From the NCBI GenBank assembly GCA_012295275.1, contig CM022675.1:5434079-5466578 (forward strand): a DNA stretch of 32,500 nt, given 5' to 3'. The notes beneath the pieces were generated by a model. The model made no database searches and was not told the origin of the DNA. It saw only the letters and a program-made list of their open reading frames with translations. The stretch comes from Chrysomallon squamiferum (lineage: Eukaryota > Mollusca > Gastropoda > Neomphalida > Peltospiridae). The translations under genes were made by a program, and so were the position numbers. Shown one piece after another: positions 1-13,790 of this stretch; position 1 is the stretch's first letter, and each line of letters opens with the position of its first letter.

Positions 1-203
1 ATCACTTTTTGTGTTTTTAATAATGATAAATGTGTGTACAAGTTACTTTTAATTCATACAAAATATTTTTGTTTTTAATTTGTTTTAAACAAGTATTTGT
101 AAGTATGTGTATATTAATTCATATATTGAATTGGTTTATTTTAAAACAGATATAGATAAGTGTTTATGTTAATTAATATAAGATATTTCTGATGTGTTTT
201 TAG

Positions 204-338
204 ACATTGATGAGTGTACAACAACAGAGACACAGTACAGACACAAATGTAGTCACACGTGTGTTAACAAAGATGCTGGGTACAACTGTACCTGTCCACT
301 CGGATACAAACTGGAAAATGATCATCTCACCTGTAAAC
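204..338 (+). CDS. Exon 1 in window: calcium-binding EGF module
   Basis: A 135-nt phase 1-1 exon between a TTTTTAG acceptor and a GTAAGT donor. It encodes a six-cysteine module that opens with DIDEC, the calcium-binding signature (the first D is split across the intron). The segment [12 protein letters not shown] matches the Asp/Asn beta-hydroxylation consensus C-x-N-x4-Y-x-C-x-C. It must be preceded by upstream exons because it enters in phase 1 and carries no start. Confidence 0.92.
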
Positions 339-768
339 GTAAGTTAAAATATTAACATATAAAACTTAATTACAGACATTTGTTATTTTACTTCATTTTA
401 TTATTTGTTTGTTTTCCTATTTATTTATTTTATTTTATTTTGTTTATTTATTTATTTCAGGTTGTGACTCATCACACTGGGGGGAGAGTTGTAGCAATGT
501 TTGTGGGTGTGGTATTGGTTCCTCGTCCTGTGACCCTCAGACTGGGTGTGTGTGTAAAGCTGGCTGGCGGGGTGAGCTCTGTGATGAGGACATTGATGAG
601 TGCAGTGGTCAGGTGACCTGTGTTTCTAACTCAGCCTGTGTAAACACTCCAGGCTCCTACATCTGTAATTGTAGTGCTGGTTACAGAATGAACAACAACA
701 CCAACACTTGTGAAAGTAAGTCTCTTTGTCTTCTGTCTTTCTGTGTGTGTGTGTGTATGTGTGTGTGT

Positions 769-808
<40 letters not shown>

Positions 809-1182
809 CTGTAACTCAGGTTATAGAATGAACAACAACACCAACACTTGTGAAAGTAAGTCTCTATGTATATGTGTCTCTTTGTCTGTCTGCCTGTGTG
901 TGACTCGTTTTGTGTGCATGTGCCTGTTTTGTATGTCTGTGTGTGTGTGTGTATGTGCCTGTTTTGTGTGCATGTGCCTGTGTGTGTGTGTGTGTGCATG
1001 TCTGAGTATGTGTGTTGCTGTGTGTTTATGTATGTGTCAACATCTATATATGTCGTGGGTGTATGTGATAATTTGTGTGTGGATGTACCAATGTGTGTGT
1101 GCATTCATGTGTATGTTCTTTGCTTTAGTGTATTAGATGTTATATGAAAAATACTTAAAAGAAAGAATTATATATATATATT

Positions 1183-1232
<50 letters not shown>

Positions 1233-2174
1233 TTTCTAAACATATATAGGTGTATATTACTTCAGTTACCAATAGATGTTCATAATTATAATGAAAATGT
1301 TATATGTATAATTTATTTGTAAACAGATATTGATTAATATAGTAAAAACTTGTATATTTGTTTATGTATATTAATTTATTTGTAAACATATTGAAAAATG
1401 TAATACAAAGTTATTCAAACATATACAAGTATTAATTTGTTTGTAAGCAGATACTATTACATGTAATAAAAAGTTACACAACTTTTATTTTATTAGTAAA
1501 AATATAAATGCAATAAGAAAAGTTATACAATTGTTTACATGAATTAATTTATTTGTAAACAGATATTGATGAGTGTAGTGAAAAACTGCACAACTGTGAC
1601 CAGAAGTGTGAGGATCAACCTGGAAGTTTTCTTTGTTCTTGTTTCTCTGGGTTTGTATGGAACACCACAGACAAAGAATGTAAAGGTAAACATACTTAAT
1701 GTTAATATAGGTAATAATAACAACATATGTGTGGAAAATAATAATAATAATAATAATAAAATAAATAATAATAAACAATAGTAACATAAGTACTAATCAT
1801 AATGAAAACATAATTTGTTGAACATACCATTAATAGTAATACATATCAGTAAATTATATGTTTGTCTTGTTTTCATTTTTTTTTTCATCACAGTAATATT
1901 TTCTTTATCAGTACAGTACAAATAGAAGAGAGTAAATAACAGACAATAGAAATGTTTACAATAAATAGTTTTTTCTCCTTCACAGATGTTGATGAATGTG
2001 CAATAAAGAAAGATGGCTGCTCTCAGATCTGTACTAACACTCTTGGTGGATATGACTGCTCCTGTAAAGAAGGATTTAGACTTGATATCATTGATAAAAA
2101 ATCATGTATACGTAAGTTAAAAGAAACATTCACAGAAAAATATAGAGTCTTTCATACACAGACATACATACATA

Positions 2175-2211
<37 letters not shown>

Positions 2212-2718
2212 GTTATAAGAACAGTATAAAAAAATGTACATGCATCCACATACTCAAATATATCCATTATTTAATGCAAAAGAAAAAATCAGTAGATAAA
2301 TAAAAATACAATACTAATGATAATGAATAAATAAATAATAAAACAACAACAAAAATATGAATGAATAAATAAATAAATAAATCATAAAATTAAAAAAAAA
2401 ATACAAAACAAACTAACACAAAAAAAAGTAAAAGAAAACACGCATTTACACACATACACATATCCAGATATGTGCATGCATGCATTCATGCATTCATGCA
2501 GACTGAAGACAGACTGAGGAACACAGTTATATAAATATTTCTTTCATTGCAGTGGAGTCAGTGTGTCAGAATGCATCTGTCTGTGATAACACTAACGGAG
2601 GCTGTGTGAGAACAGGGTCTGTGGATACATGTTACTGTAACAGTGGATATCAGCTAAATACAACTGATAACAAAACCTGTGATGGTAACAGCTTAAATGC
2701 TCTTATTTTATGTATATT

Positions 2719-2773
<55 letters not shown>

Positions 2774-3397
2774 GATTGTTTTAATTTTGTGCCTGAACAA
2801 CTGTTTTTAATTTATACTAAAAACAACTGTTCCCAACTGATCATGTTGTATTTAAATGGACATACACAACTTAAACAAATGTTCTGATTTTATAACTGGT
2901 ATAAGCAGGGATACATTTGCAACCAAAGAAATGAATCAGTAATGTAGTAAGTGTTTGTTGTGTGAAGTTTGTTACTGATACCAGCTCCATTTTCTCCAAC
3001 AATTAACATTACTAAATAACATTATTATTGTTAGAATACAGACAACACACACAATAAATTATTATTACTGTTATGAATTAAACTCTAAATTTATCTTTGT
3101 TACTAAATAATATTATGTTAGAACATTAAACACTAAATTTATCTTTGTTACTAAATAATATTATGTTAGAACATAAAAACATTTACTAAACATGTTCTTC
3201 ATGTTCTAGATATTACTGCTATTATTGTCATCATTGTTATATTACTAATATTAATTTTATTAAAATTATTATTGTTATTATTATTATTATTGCTATTGTT
3301 ATTATTATTGTTATCATGATTTATTATATTCTTCTTCTTTTTCTTCTTCTTATTATTATTATTCTCATTATTATGATTGCTATCATTACTGTTATTT

Positions 3398-3429
<32 letters not shown>

Positions 3430-5519
3430 CATCATCATCATTATTATTTCTATCATCATCATAATTATTATTACTATTATTATTACTATAATCATGATTA
3501 TCAATTATTATAATTATTATTATTATAATCATGATGATGATCATTATTATTATCATTATTACTTTTATTATTATCATCATCATCATAATCATCATTATTA
3601 TTATTATTACTATCATCACCATTATTTTCGTTACTATTATTATTATTATTATCATTATTAACACTGCTACTACTACTATTATTATTATGTGTTTACTAAC
3701 AGATATAAAAGAGTGTTCTGCTACGCCAAGTCCCTGCAGTTCTAATGGTCAGTGTACAGAAGAAGAAGGTTCATACAGATGCAACTGTAGTGCAGGTTAT
3801 AAACTACAAAGTGATGGTGTCACCTGTACAGGTAATAAATTTGTCAATGGTAGATAATTATTATACAGCAAATGAAGAGAAACATCTGAGGAATTAAGAA
3901 TTTCCAGTAAAAGGATGCACACATGCACACATATACATTTATATGAATATTTGGAAGATGTCTTTCATTTTAAAACAGTTTATTTATTTAATTAATTTAT
4001 TTAACTGTCTTATTCTTTTATGCTTCATTATCATTAAAATCATCATTACCATGATCTTTATCTTCTTTTTCTTCTTCGTCTTATATTATTATTATTATGA
4101 ATGTTGTTGTTATTGCTGCTGCTGCTGTTGTTGTTGTTATAATTATTATTATTATTATCACTATTATTATTTTCAGAGTGTACGGAAGGAACTTATGGAG
4201 TTGACTGTTCACAAAATTGTTCTTGTTCAGTGACAAACACAGAGTCTTGTAATAAAGTCAATGGTACTTGTATGTGTAAGAGTGGATGGAAGGGAGACAA
4301 CTGCAATGAGGATATTGATGAGTGTACAACTCAAAACATCAGCTGTGGAGACAATGGAAAATGCAAAAATTTGAACGGATCATATGTGTGTGAATGTGAA
4401 GTAGGCTACTTCAGATCAGCAAATGTCTGCAAAGGTAAATATGAAGTAGTAAAACACTGTAGTAAAAACCAAATCTGTCAGAGGTAAAGTACATAGTAAA
4501 TTTTACTGTAGTTCCATTTAGTCTGGTTGAAGCTGAAACACATTGATCTTTTGGTTACAGAACAGCTACAAAAATAACATTAAACTGACCTTTTGATCAA
4601 AGAGACAGATGTTAAATATGATCGCATGACAAATACAATAATCCAGCTGATATTTTTGTTATAGATATCCATTTCAAAATTATGTACTGCCCATTTGACT
4701 TTTTAAAGACAAGGATGTAGTCAGTTAATCTCTATTTAGCCTTGTTCAAAATACAGAGAGGGCGGATACAACTATGTAAAACTCATAGACTTTAATACAG
4801 AGAGGGCAGATACAACTGTGTTTGTGATTTCAGTTTGTGATGACAAACACTGGGGTGTGAACTGTGCTAACTCCTGTGTGTGTACAGTCAATGCTGTCAA
4901 CTGCAGCTCGGTGGATGGAAGTTGTACGTGTAAAGAAGGCTGGGAAGGAGAAGACTGCAGAGCTGACATCAACGAGTGTGAGAGAAACAAAACAATCTGC
5001 AGCAGTTTTGATCATTCTGTGTGTAACAACAAAAATGGATCTTACAGCTGTGACTGTCAAACTGGTTACAGAAAAAACAAAAATAAAACCAACTGTGAAG
5101 GTAAGGAGCTGAACCTTTTGAGTGTTTAGATGTGTCTGTTTTTTAATGTATTTGTTTTGTGTGTGTGTTTTGATTTGTGTTTGTTGAGGGGTGTGAATGG
5201 TTTTGTGGTTATGACTGTGGGTGTTTGCTTGTGGGTGTGAATGGATTTGTGGGTATGGGTATGGGTGTGTTTGTGGTTGTTTGTATTTATATGTATAGGT
5301 TTTTGTGTAGCTTTATATGTCTTTAATGTTTCTATCATGAAGCTGAATACTTTTACATAAGTGTGTGTATATGTGGAGCTATTCGTTTATAGATTGATAA
5401 TTTATTTGACTGTCTGTTATATTTTCTGTCTACAAATACACTTATATAATCACGTATCTATTACATCATATAATGTCAGAAAACACTATCTCTCTCTGTT
5501 TATTTTTCTTTTTCTTATT

Positions 5520-5564
<45 letters not shown>

Positions 5565-6652
5565 TGGTGTTACAGGACTTCTGGATATATGTATATATTT
5601 TTATAAGATATGAGTATATGTTTGCATGATTGTTAGTGTGTTTATACATATATACATATGCAGGTATACATATGTATATCTATATGTGTGTGTATGTGTG
5701 TGTCACTGTATGCATACTGATGTATGTATGCATATATGTATGTATGTATATACCCATAAATATACAACACTCCTTTGCATGAATATATGTATTTATATAT
5801 ACACACACAGATATATGTGATATTATTATTATTTTTATTATTATTGTTATTATTATTATTAGTAGTAGTAGTAGTAGTAGTAGTAGCAGTAGTAGTAGTA
5901 GTAGTACCTTTTGTTGTAGTAGCTGTAGTAGCAGCAGCAGCAGCAGTATATTTAATAGCAGTAGTTCTAGTAGTAGTAATAGTGATGGTGATGGTGGTGG
6001 TAGTAGTAGTAGTATAGCTGAAGTATGAATAGTATTATTGTTATTATTATTATTGTTATTATTATTATTATTGCAGATATAAATGAGTGTATGGAAGGTA
6101 CTGGCAATTGCAGTTCAAAGGTATGCACTGTCTGTACAAACTCCATTGGGTCTTTCACTTGTGAGTGTAAGACAGGATACTCCAGAAACACAACTGGAGT
6201 TTGTGAAGGTAAGTCCAATAACCATTTAGATAGGTATTCTGTTTATATTTGTGTGTGCATGTCTGAGTTTATGTGTTTGAGTGTGTGTGTTTCTGTGTAT
6301 TTGTTTGTATGTGTATATATGTGTGTTTGTATCCTTAGTATGTTAGTGTGTATGTGTCTATAACCAAGTGTGTGACTGAACGTTTTATTTTGTGTGTTGC
6401 TATAGTTAATTCAGAGAGAAAGAGAGAGAGAGAGAGAGAGATTTTAAATATGTGTGTCCTGTTAATTTTGAGTAATCATTTCATATATGTATATATATCT
6501 TTTTATAATTATTCTTATTCTGTTTTTAATACTTGTACATTTCTATCTAGAGAAAGCTGTAACATTAAGAATGGTTATATCATCCATCTCCATGGATTTG
6601 TTATTTTTATCAAACGTTGGTCACGATAACAAGAAACAACAACAACAACAAC

Positions 6653-6692
<40 letters not shown>

Positions 6693-8860
6693 TAATCATT
6701 TCAGATATTAACGAATGTCTGACGAGCTACCACAGATGTGAACAGCAATGTCTAAATCAAGACGGAAGTTACAAATGCTACTGCTCTTCTGGTTATGTCA
6801 TAAGTCCACAAGATCCAAAGAAGTGTGATGGTATTTAAATTAATACACAATCCATTATCATGTATTATTTTTCTAGGCAGGAAGTTTTTTCTGTTTTCTC
6901 CATTTCTTCCAAGAGATTTCAAACTGTATATTTTAGGTAACTGCCATCTTTTTTTTTTTTTTTTTTTTTTTTTTTCAGTTTTGATTTAATAATTGCTTTA
7001 TTATCTGGTCCTGTCCTCTCTTTGACCAAGTTCACTAATCCATTCCTAATTAAGCCATAACCAAGTCCTCTGATACAGTCCTAATTTAACTGTAACCAAG
7101 GGGTCAGATGTAATCCTAATTGAACTTTAACCAAATCCTCCGATCCAGTTCTGATTGAACTCTAATCACATCCACTAAAGCACTTCTAATTTAACTATAA
7201 CCAAGTCCTCTAATACAGTTTTAATTTAACTGTAACCAAGTCCTCTAATACAGTTTTAATTTAACTGTAACCAAGTCTTCTCGTAAAATTCTAATTCAAC
7301 TGTAACCGAGTCCTCTTATACAGTGGCTTATTTCAATGGAACAAAGTCCTCAGATATAGTTCTAATTTAACTGTAACCAAATCCTCTGATATGGTTCTAA
7401 TTCAATTGTAACCAAGTTCCCTAATGCAGTGTTAATTTAACTAGAATTAAGGCCTTGGATATAGTTTTAATTTAACTGTAACGAAGTCCTCTGGTACAGT
7501 CCTATTTTAGCTGGAACCAAGTTCTCCGACGCAGTTTTAATTTAATTGTAACTAAATCCTCTGATATAGTTCCAATGTAACTGTAATCACTTACTCTGAT
7601 ACAGTCCTAGTTTAACTCCAACCAAGTCCTGTGGTATAGTTCTAATTTAACTCTATCCAAGTCCTATGATGAGTCCTAATTTAACTGAAACCAGTTCCTC
7701 TCATATTACTAATTTAACTGTAACCAAGTCCTCTGATACAGTTCCATCTTAACTATAGCCAAGTCCTCCGATTCAGTCCTAATTTAACTGTAACCAAGTC
7801 CTTCAACACAGATTTAATTTAATTGTAACCACATTCTCTGATATAGTTCTGATACTACTCATTTAACTCTAACCAAGTCCTTTGATACAGTTCTAATTTC
7901 ACTGGAACCAAGTCCTCTGATACAGTTCTAATTTCACTGGAACCAAGTCCTGTGGTATAGTTCTGATTTAACTCTAACGAAATCCTGTGGTATAGTTCTA
8001 ATTTAACTGTAACCAAGTCCTCTGATACAGTTCCAACTTAAATGTAGCCAAGTCCTCCGATTCAATCCTAATTTAACTGTAACCATGTCCTTCAATACAG
8101 TCCTAATTTAAGTGGAACCAGATCCTCCTATACAGATTTAATTTAATTGTAACCAAATTCTCTGATATAGTTCTAATTCAACTGTAACCAAGTCCTCTGA
8201 TACAGTGCTAACTTAAATCTAATCAAACCCTCTGATACAATCCTAATTTATCTGTGACCAAGTCCTCTCATAAAGTTCTAATTTAACTTACCAAGTCCTC
8301 TGATACAGTTTTAATTTAATTGTAACCAAATACTCTGATACAGTTCTAATTTAACTGTAATCACATCTTCTGAGCTTTGTGACTGAGTAACATTTCTGCA
8401 TTGTGGCTGGACACCTGATTCATTGACATAAATATTTGTAATGTTTTGAAAATGAAAATATGTTGTGAATTAGCAGAGACTTTTATATATTTTGTTTTAT
8501 AATTATACTCTTAGGTGTATTTTGTGTTCATTTTGTTTTTATGTTTTTTTCTTTATCTATTTCAGAAAGAAAAAATTTAACTTTTTATGAAAGAAAAAGA
8601 GGCTGGAAATTATGATATAATTTATTTTACAATATATTTATAGTTATTTATTTATTTTTTTATTTCATTGTTGTTGAGTTTTTGTTTTTTATTTGTGTTT
8701 ATTATTATTATTAATTTGTCAACTATTTTAGAAAAAATAAAAAGTAAAAAAGAAAGAAGAACACCCTCAAAACGAAATTGTATTTAAATAGTATATAATA
8801 ATATAAAAATCTGCTGGTACATCAGTTTGAAAAATATAAAACTTGCAAGGAAATTAATTG

Positions 8861-8895
<35 letters not shown>

Positions 8896-9559
8896 TTTTA
8901 TATATACCTGCATAACATGTCTTTTAAGCGAATGACTGAAATTTGTTATTTTCTTCTGTTTTAGCAACAAAAACAATATCAGCTGTTGTAACACTTAACT
9001 ACAAACTGATAAATACGGATCAAAACTCGCCAGAATACAAACATGACTCTGATATGATTAAAGACAGTGTAAGTTTGTATCACATCAAAATAACTAATGA
9101 TTAATGGTCAAATGAATTAAAGCATGGATTGAAGTATAAATGGATGGATGGTAAAAAGTGGCATTTGATTAGTGGTCTTAACTGTTAAAAAAACTATTGT
9201 CTCTTAGTATCATTTTATTGTTGTTTTAATAGTTAAAACTAAACATACCTGATACTATCATGTAATAGTTTTCTTCACAGTATGATCTCATAGGTGTTTT
9301 CATAGTTAAGTATGATCTCATAGCTGTTTTCATAGTTAAGTATTTTCAAAAGTCTATGTGTGAAACATTGAACAAAGAGCAAACACATTTTCAGTTTTGG
9401 TTTGACATTGGTAAAACTGAAGTAAGTTTCTTTTATGTGACTGTTTTTATTTCATTAAGACATTTTCAATAAAGATGAAATATATTTCTTGTGAAGGTTC
9501 ATAATGTTTCTATTTTACTGCATATTATTATTATTATTATAATTATTATTATTATTATA

Positions 9560-9594
<35 letters not shown>

Positions 9595-9615
9595 GATTAT
9601 TATTATTATTATTAA

Positions 9616-9653
<38 letters not shown>

Positions 9654-9666
9654 CTACTTCTACTAA

Positions 9667-9697
<31 letters not shown>

Positions 9698-11604
9698 GTC
9701 TATTTATTTTATTTCCTGTAGGAATTTTCAATAAAACTGAATTGTATTTCTTTATTTTTTTTATTTTAGTTGACACAGTACTTCATGAAAGTTGTTGGGT
9801 TTGTTGCTGTAATTATCAACAGTTTGAGAAGAGGCAGCGCCATTGTTGAGTGCAGTGTTATCCTAAACAAAGATTTACCAAATTCAACAGCGTCATTCAC
9901 GAAGGCTGTTATTGATCTACTATCGGCAAACATCACACTCAATGAAAAGCCAATCTCAGTTATTTCTCAACAAGTGAATGGCAAAAACAGTAAGTATTGA
10001 AATGCTTGCTGAAATACTTTTGCAGTCAGATAGTTTTAAAGAGTTCAGTTTACAGTAACGTAGCCCGTTTCAAATGCCAGAGCAGTCTAGAAATGATATC
10101 AGAAATACTAAACTGTTTTGTAAAATTAAAATCTCTGAGAGATAGGGAAAGTAAAACAATCAGGTAAAACATTAAACAAATACATAAATAAATAATTAAA
10201 CATAAATTAAAAAAAAAAAAAAAAATTAAGTTTAGAGGAGAAAGAAAACAAGATGATTGATGCATTTCACAAGCAAGTTCAAAATACTGAGTTTTAAGTT
10301 AATATTTTCAGAACTTGATATGAAAATTATCATTTTACTTGTCAGCCTAGGTTTCATTCATTCATTCTTTCTTTTCTTTGTTATTTCTTTTTTCTTTAAG
10401 TCATAATTAAGTCATAATAAGCAATTTGTTTCTGTTGTAAATTATTTTAAATTATTAGTTTTCTGTTCATGTTTTAAAATAATAATAAAAATAATACTTA
10501 ATTTCAGTCATTATTCTTTCTTTTCTTTCTTATTTCTTTTTTAACAATGATGATGATGATAATAATTATAGTATATAAAAGTAATAATATAAAAATTATA
10601 CAAAAGTATATATATAAAGATACATACATATAAATATATATGTGTATGTATATTTATTTTTTTTTTTTCCTTTTCTAGTAACCATGGATACAAGTCCATG
10701 TTCATTATTTGTTCATCTGGGAGGGTGTCCAGCAGTGGAAAGTTGTCAAGTTGCTGATGGTTTACCAACATGTAGTTCCTTAGATAGTAACTATAAAATT
10801 TATTATATTTCATAAGAAAATGAAGATCTGATTAGATCTATATCATATATCATACTAAATCAGTGCCTCTCTCTCTCTCTCTCTCTATATGTGTGTTTGT
10901 GTTTGTGTGTGTATAGATCCATCTCTCAACTATCTACTTATCTGCCTATCTGTATGTCTTTCTATCTGTCAATCTGTGAATACATCTGTGTGTTTATCTA
11001 CCTGTCTGTCTATCTCTATCTATCTATTTAACTATATATTTTTGCACACACAGCAAACACTACACATACTTACATTTTTTTGTTTTTTCTTGTGTTTATT
11101 TCAGATAACTTTGAGCTAGTTATAGGACTGAGTGTTGGGATTCCACTGTTTTTCATCACAGTGGCAATCATAGCTGTACTCGTCTACGTCAGAGTCAAAT
11201 CCAAGAGAAGACTGAAGGGAATCGGTGTTTCCTCTTCTGATGAAGACCCTGCGTGAGTACATGATGAATAAATGTGAGAATGAATGAATGAAAGAATGAA
11301 TAAATGAATGATAAAATTAAAACTTGAATGAATGAAAAAATGGAAGAAAAAATGAATGAATGAACAAATGAACAAAAGGGTGAAGGAATGATTAAATAAA
11401 TAGAAGATAGATGGAAATAATGAGTGAATGAATGAATGAATAAATTGTACAATGAATAAATGAACAAGAGGAAGAAAGAAGGAAAAATTAATGAATGGAT
11501 CAATGAATAAATGAATAAATAAATGGTAGAAACAATGAATGAATGAATGAAAATGGAGGAAAGAACAGAAAGGAAGAATGAATGAATGAATGAATGAGCA
11601 AATG

Positions 11605-11639
<35 letters not shown>

Positions 11640-13737
11640 TCAACAAATGGAAGAATGACTGAAGATCCACATATCCTGCATTTTACTTCCAAGATTTATT
11701 TATTTGACTCTATCATCTGGTCTGAATTAATAAAATATATATACATTGTTAGAAACAAAAGTAGCAGCCAGATATATGAGCACATTATGACTCAAGTTGA
11801 GCAGCAGAAAAAAAGTATTTTTATCATATTTTGTTACATGTCATGATAGGTCACCCAAAAAATAAAAAGAATTTTTGTTTGTATTGACATATTTCATGGT
11901 CTTTCGAACATGAAGAGTTTAACATTTTTTTCTTTATTTCTTTTTTCATTCATCCTTTCTTTCTTTTTCTTTCTTTTTTTCTTAAAATCATCCAATTTCT
12001 AGTTTTATTTTTTTTTTTTTTTTTATTTTTTTATTTATTTTTTATTTTTTTTTTTGTTAGTGTAGACTTTGACTGTTGTTAAATTCTTACTCTAAATCAG
12101 ATTGTTTTCCTTTACAACAGGTATCACGATGAACCATTTAGAAGTATGTTTGCCTCCTCCCTGCCTAAACGTGGGTACTTTGGCCAAACCAACTTCATGT
12201 ACCAACCTGACAGAGCTTCAAACGATTCCTGGAATACACATACCTTTGGCAAAGCAGTCGAGCATGCAGATTTCCACAACAGCTTATGGGATGACCCTGC
12301 ATCAGCAACAGCAGGTACAACGTCATCCAGTCACTGAGCTGTTGATGAATTTTTCTAGTTTGTTTATTCATATACATATTATACTTCTTTTATATTATTA
12401 TTATTATTATTATTATATAATTCTAGTAATTAATTTATTTATTAATCTATTTTTTGATTGTTTATTTTTATTTATTTATTTATTTGTATTCATTTGTATT
12501 ATTTATTTATATTTCTTTGGTTGTTTAGTTAGTTATTTTAATTATCATAAATGTTTGTTTACTTATTTTTTATACTCATTACAAATACTATAGCTGTAAG
12601 TGTTTATTTAATTATTGTCAAAATTATTTTAAAATCACATAATGAATACCATTGATTTGACAGATGCATGGAATTATAAACAAAACGTATTCTGTATATA
12701 TAAGAATAAACCTTGTAGATTCAGCTAACGTACTGAGAATGTGTGAAACTGTGTTTTTAAATCTGAGAGGGAAAAAAACAAAACAAACTTAGTAAAATAA
12801 GACCATCAGATGACTTACCTAAAATTAACTTTACATAAATAGAGTTAAAACAAAAAGAAAATATATTATATTACAAACTGCTTTGCGTGCATTTCAGAAA
12901 ATGTGTTTTATTTATGAAATATTAAATTTACAATGATCATGCATCATTGAAGTTCAGAATAATATATGTTTTCTTTTTCTTTTTAAATCATAGCAGACAA
13001 CAGCCCAAGAGAATTCTCATGGAACTTTGTGGATAAAATTCTTCCCTCTGAAACAGTAAGTATATTGTGATCAGTCAGTCAAGTTGTCTGTCACTGATTG
13101 AAATACTGACAATTCATTTGTCAGTCAGTCATGTATGAGATATTTTAATCATTAAAGTCAAGTCAGTTATTCAAATTGGACAAAAGTAGTGATTCAGTTA
13201 TTAAGAACAAAACTAATTCATGTCAGTCAACAAATCAAATTAAATTCAGCATTCTAGAGTGTTCTGTTATTATCAAGTTATTTCATGTTCACTGTAAAGA
13301 TTTTCACATCTGGAAGACTTTCTGAAGGAAGCGTTTTGTTCAGCTGTAAATCACTGAAATTTTCGGAGACCACTACACAGTCTTAAAATTCATTGTGTAA
13401 CAACATCGGTCCATTTTGTTGTTTCTTTTAATACTATTAAACTTCAGTGACTATCACAAAATGTTCCCTGTTCCATATTTGTTTTGATACTGATTTATTA
13501 TTATTATTTATTTAATTATCTACATTTAATTTTTATTTTATTTTATTTTATTATTATTTTTATTATCATTATCATTCTTATTACTATTATTATTATTAGT
13601 ATTATTGTTGTTGTTGTTGTTGTTACTGCTATTGTAGTTATGTATATATGACAATTTCTAGTTTCAGTTTGAAATAAAGCGACCTAAGATTGCCATTGGA
13701 GGAGCGTTGCAGCCAAGTCAGTCTATGAAGGTAAATT

Positions 13738-13790
<53 letters not shown>

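Noticed and set aside
3199-3664. Long Ile/Tyr/His- or Asn-rich open frames on both strands
   Set aside because: They are translations of the ATT/ATC triplet array, which is open in several frames by composition.
6348-6629. Open frame in the intron between exons 9 and 10
   Set aside because: Contains a GA repeat and no EGF cysteine pattern; CTAG near 6550 does not lead into a phase-1 EGF exon.
11195-11692. 165-residue minus-strand frame
   Set aside because: Phe/Ser/His/Ile-rich product is the reverse of the AATG array and overlaps the intron between exons 14 and 15.
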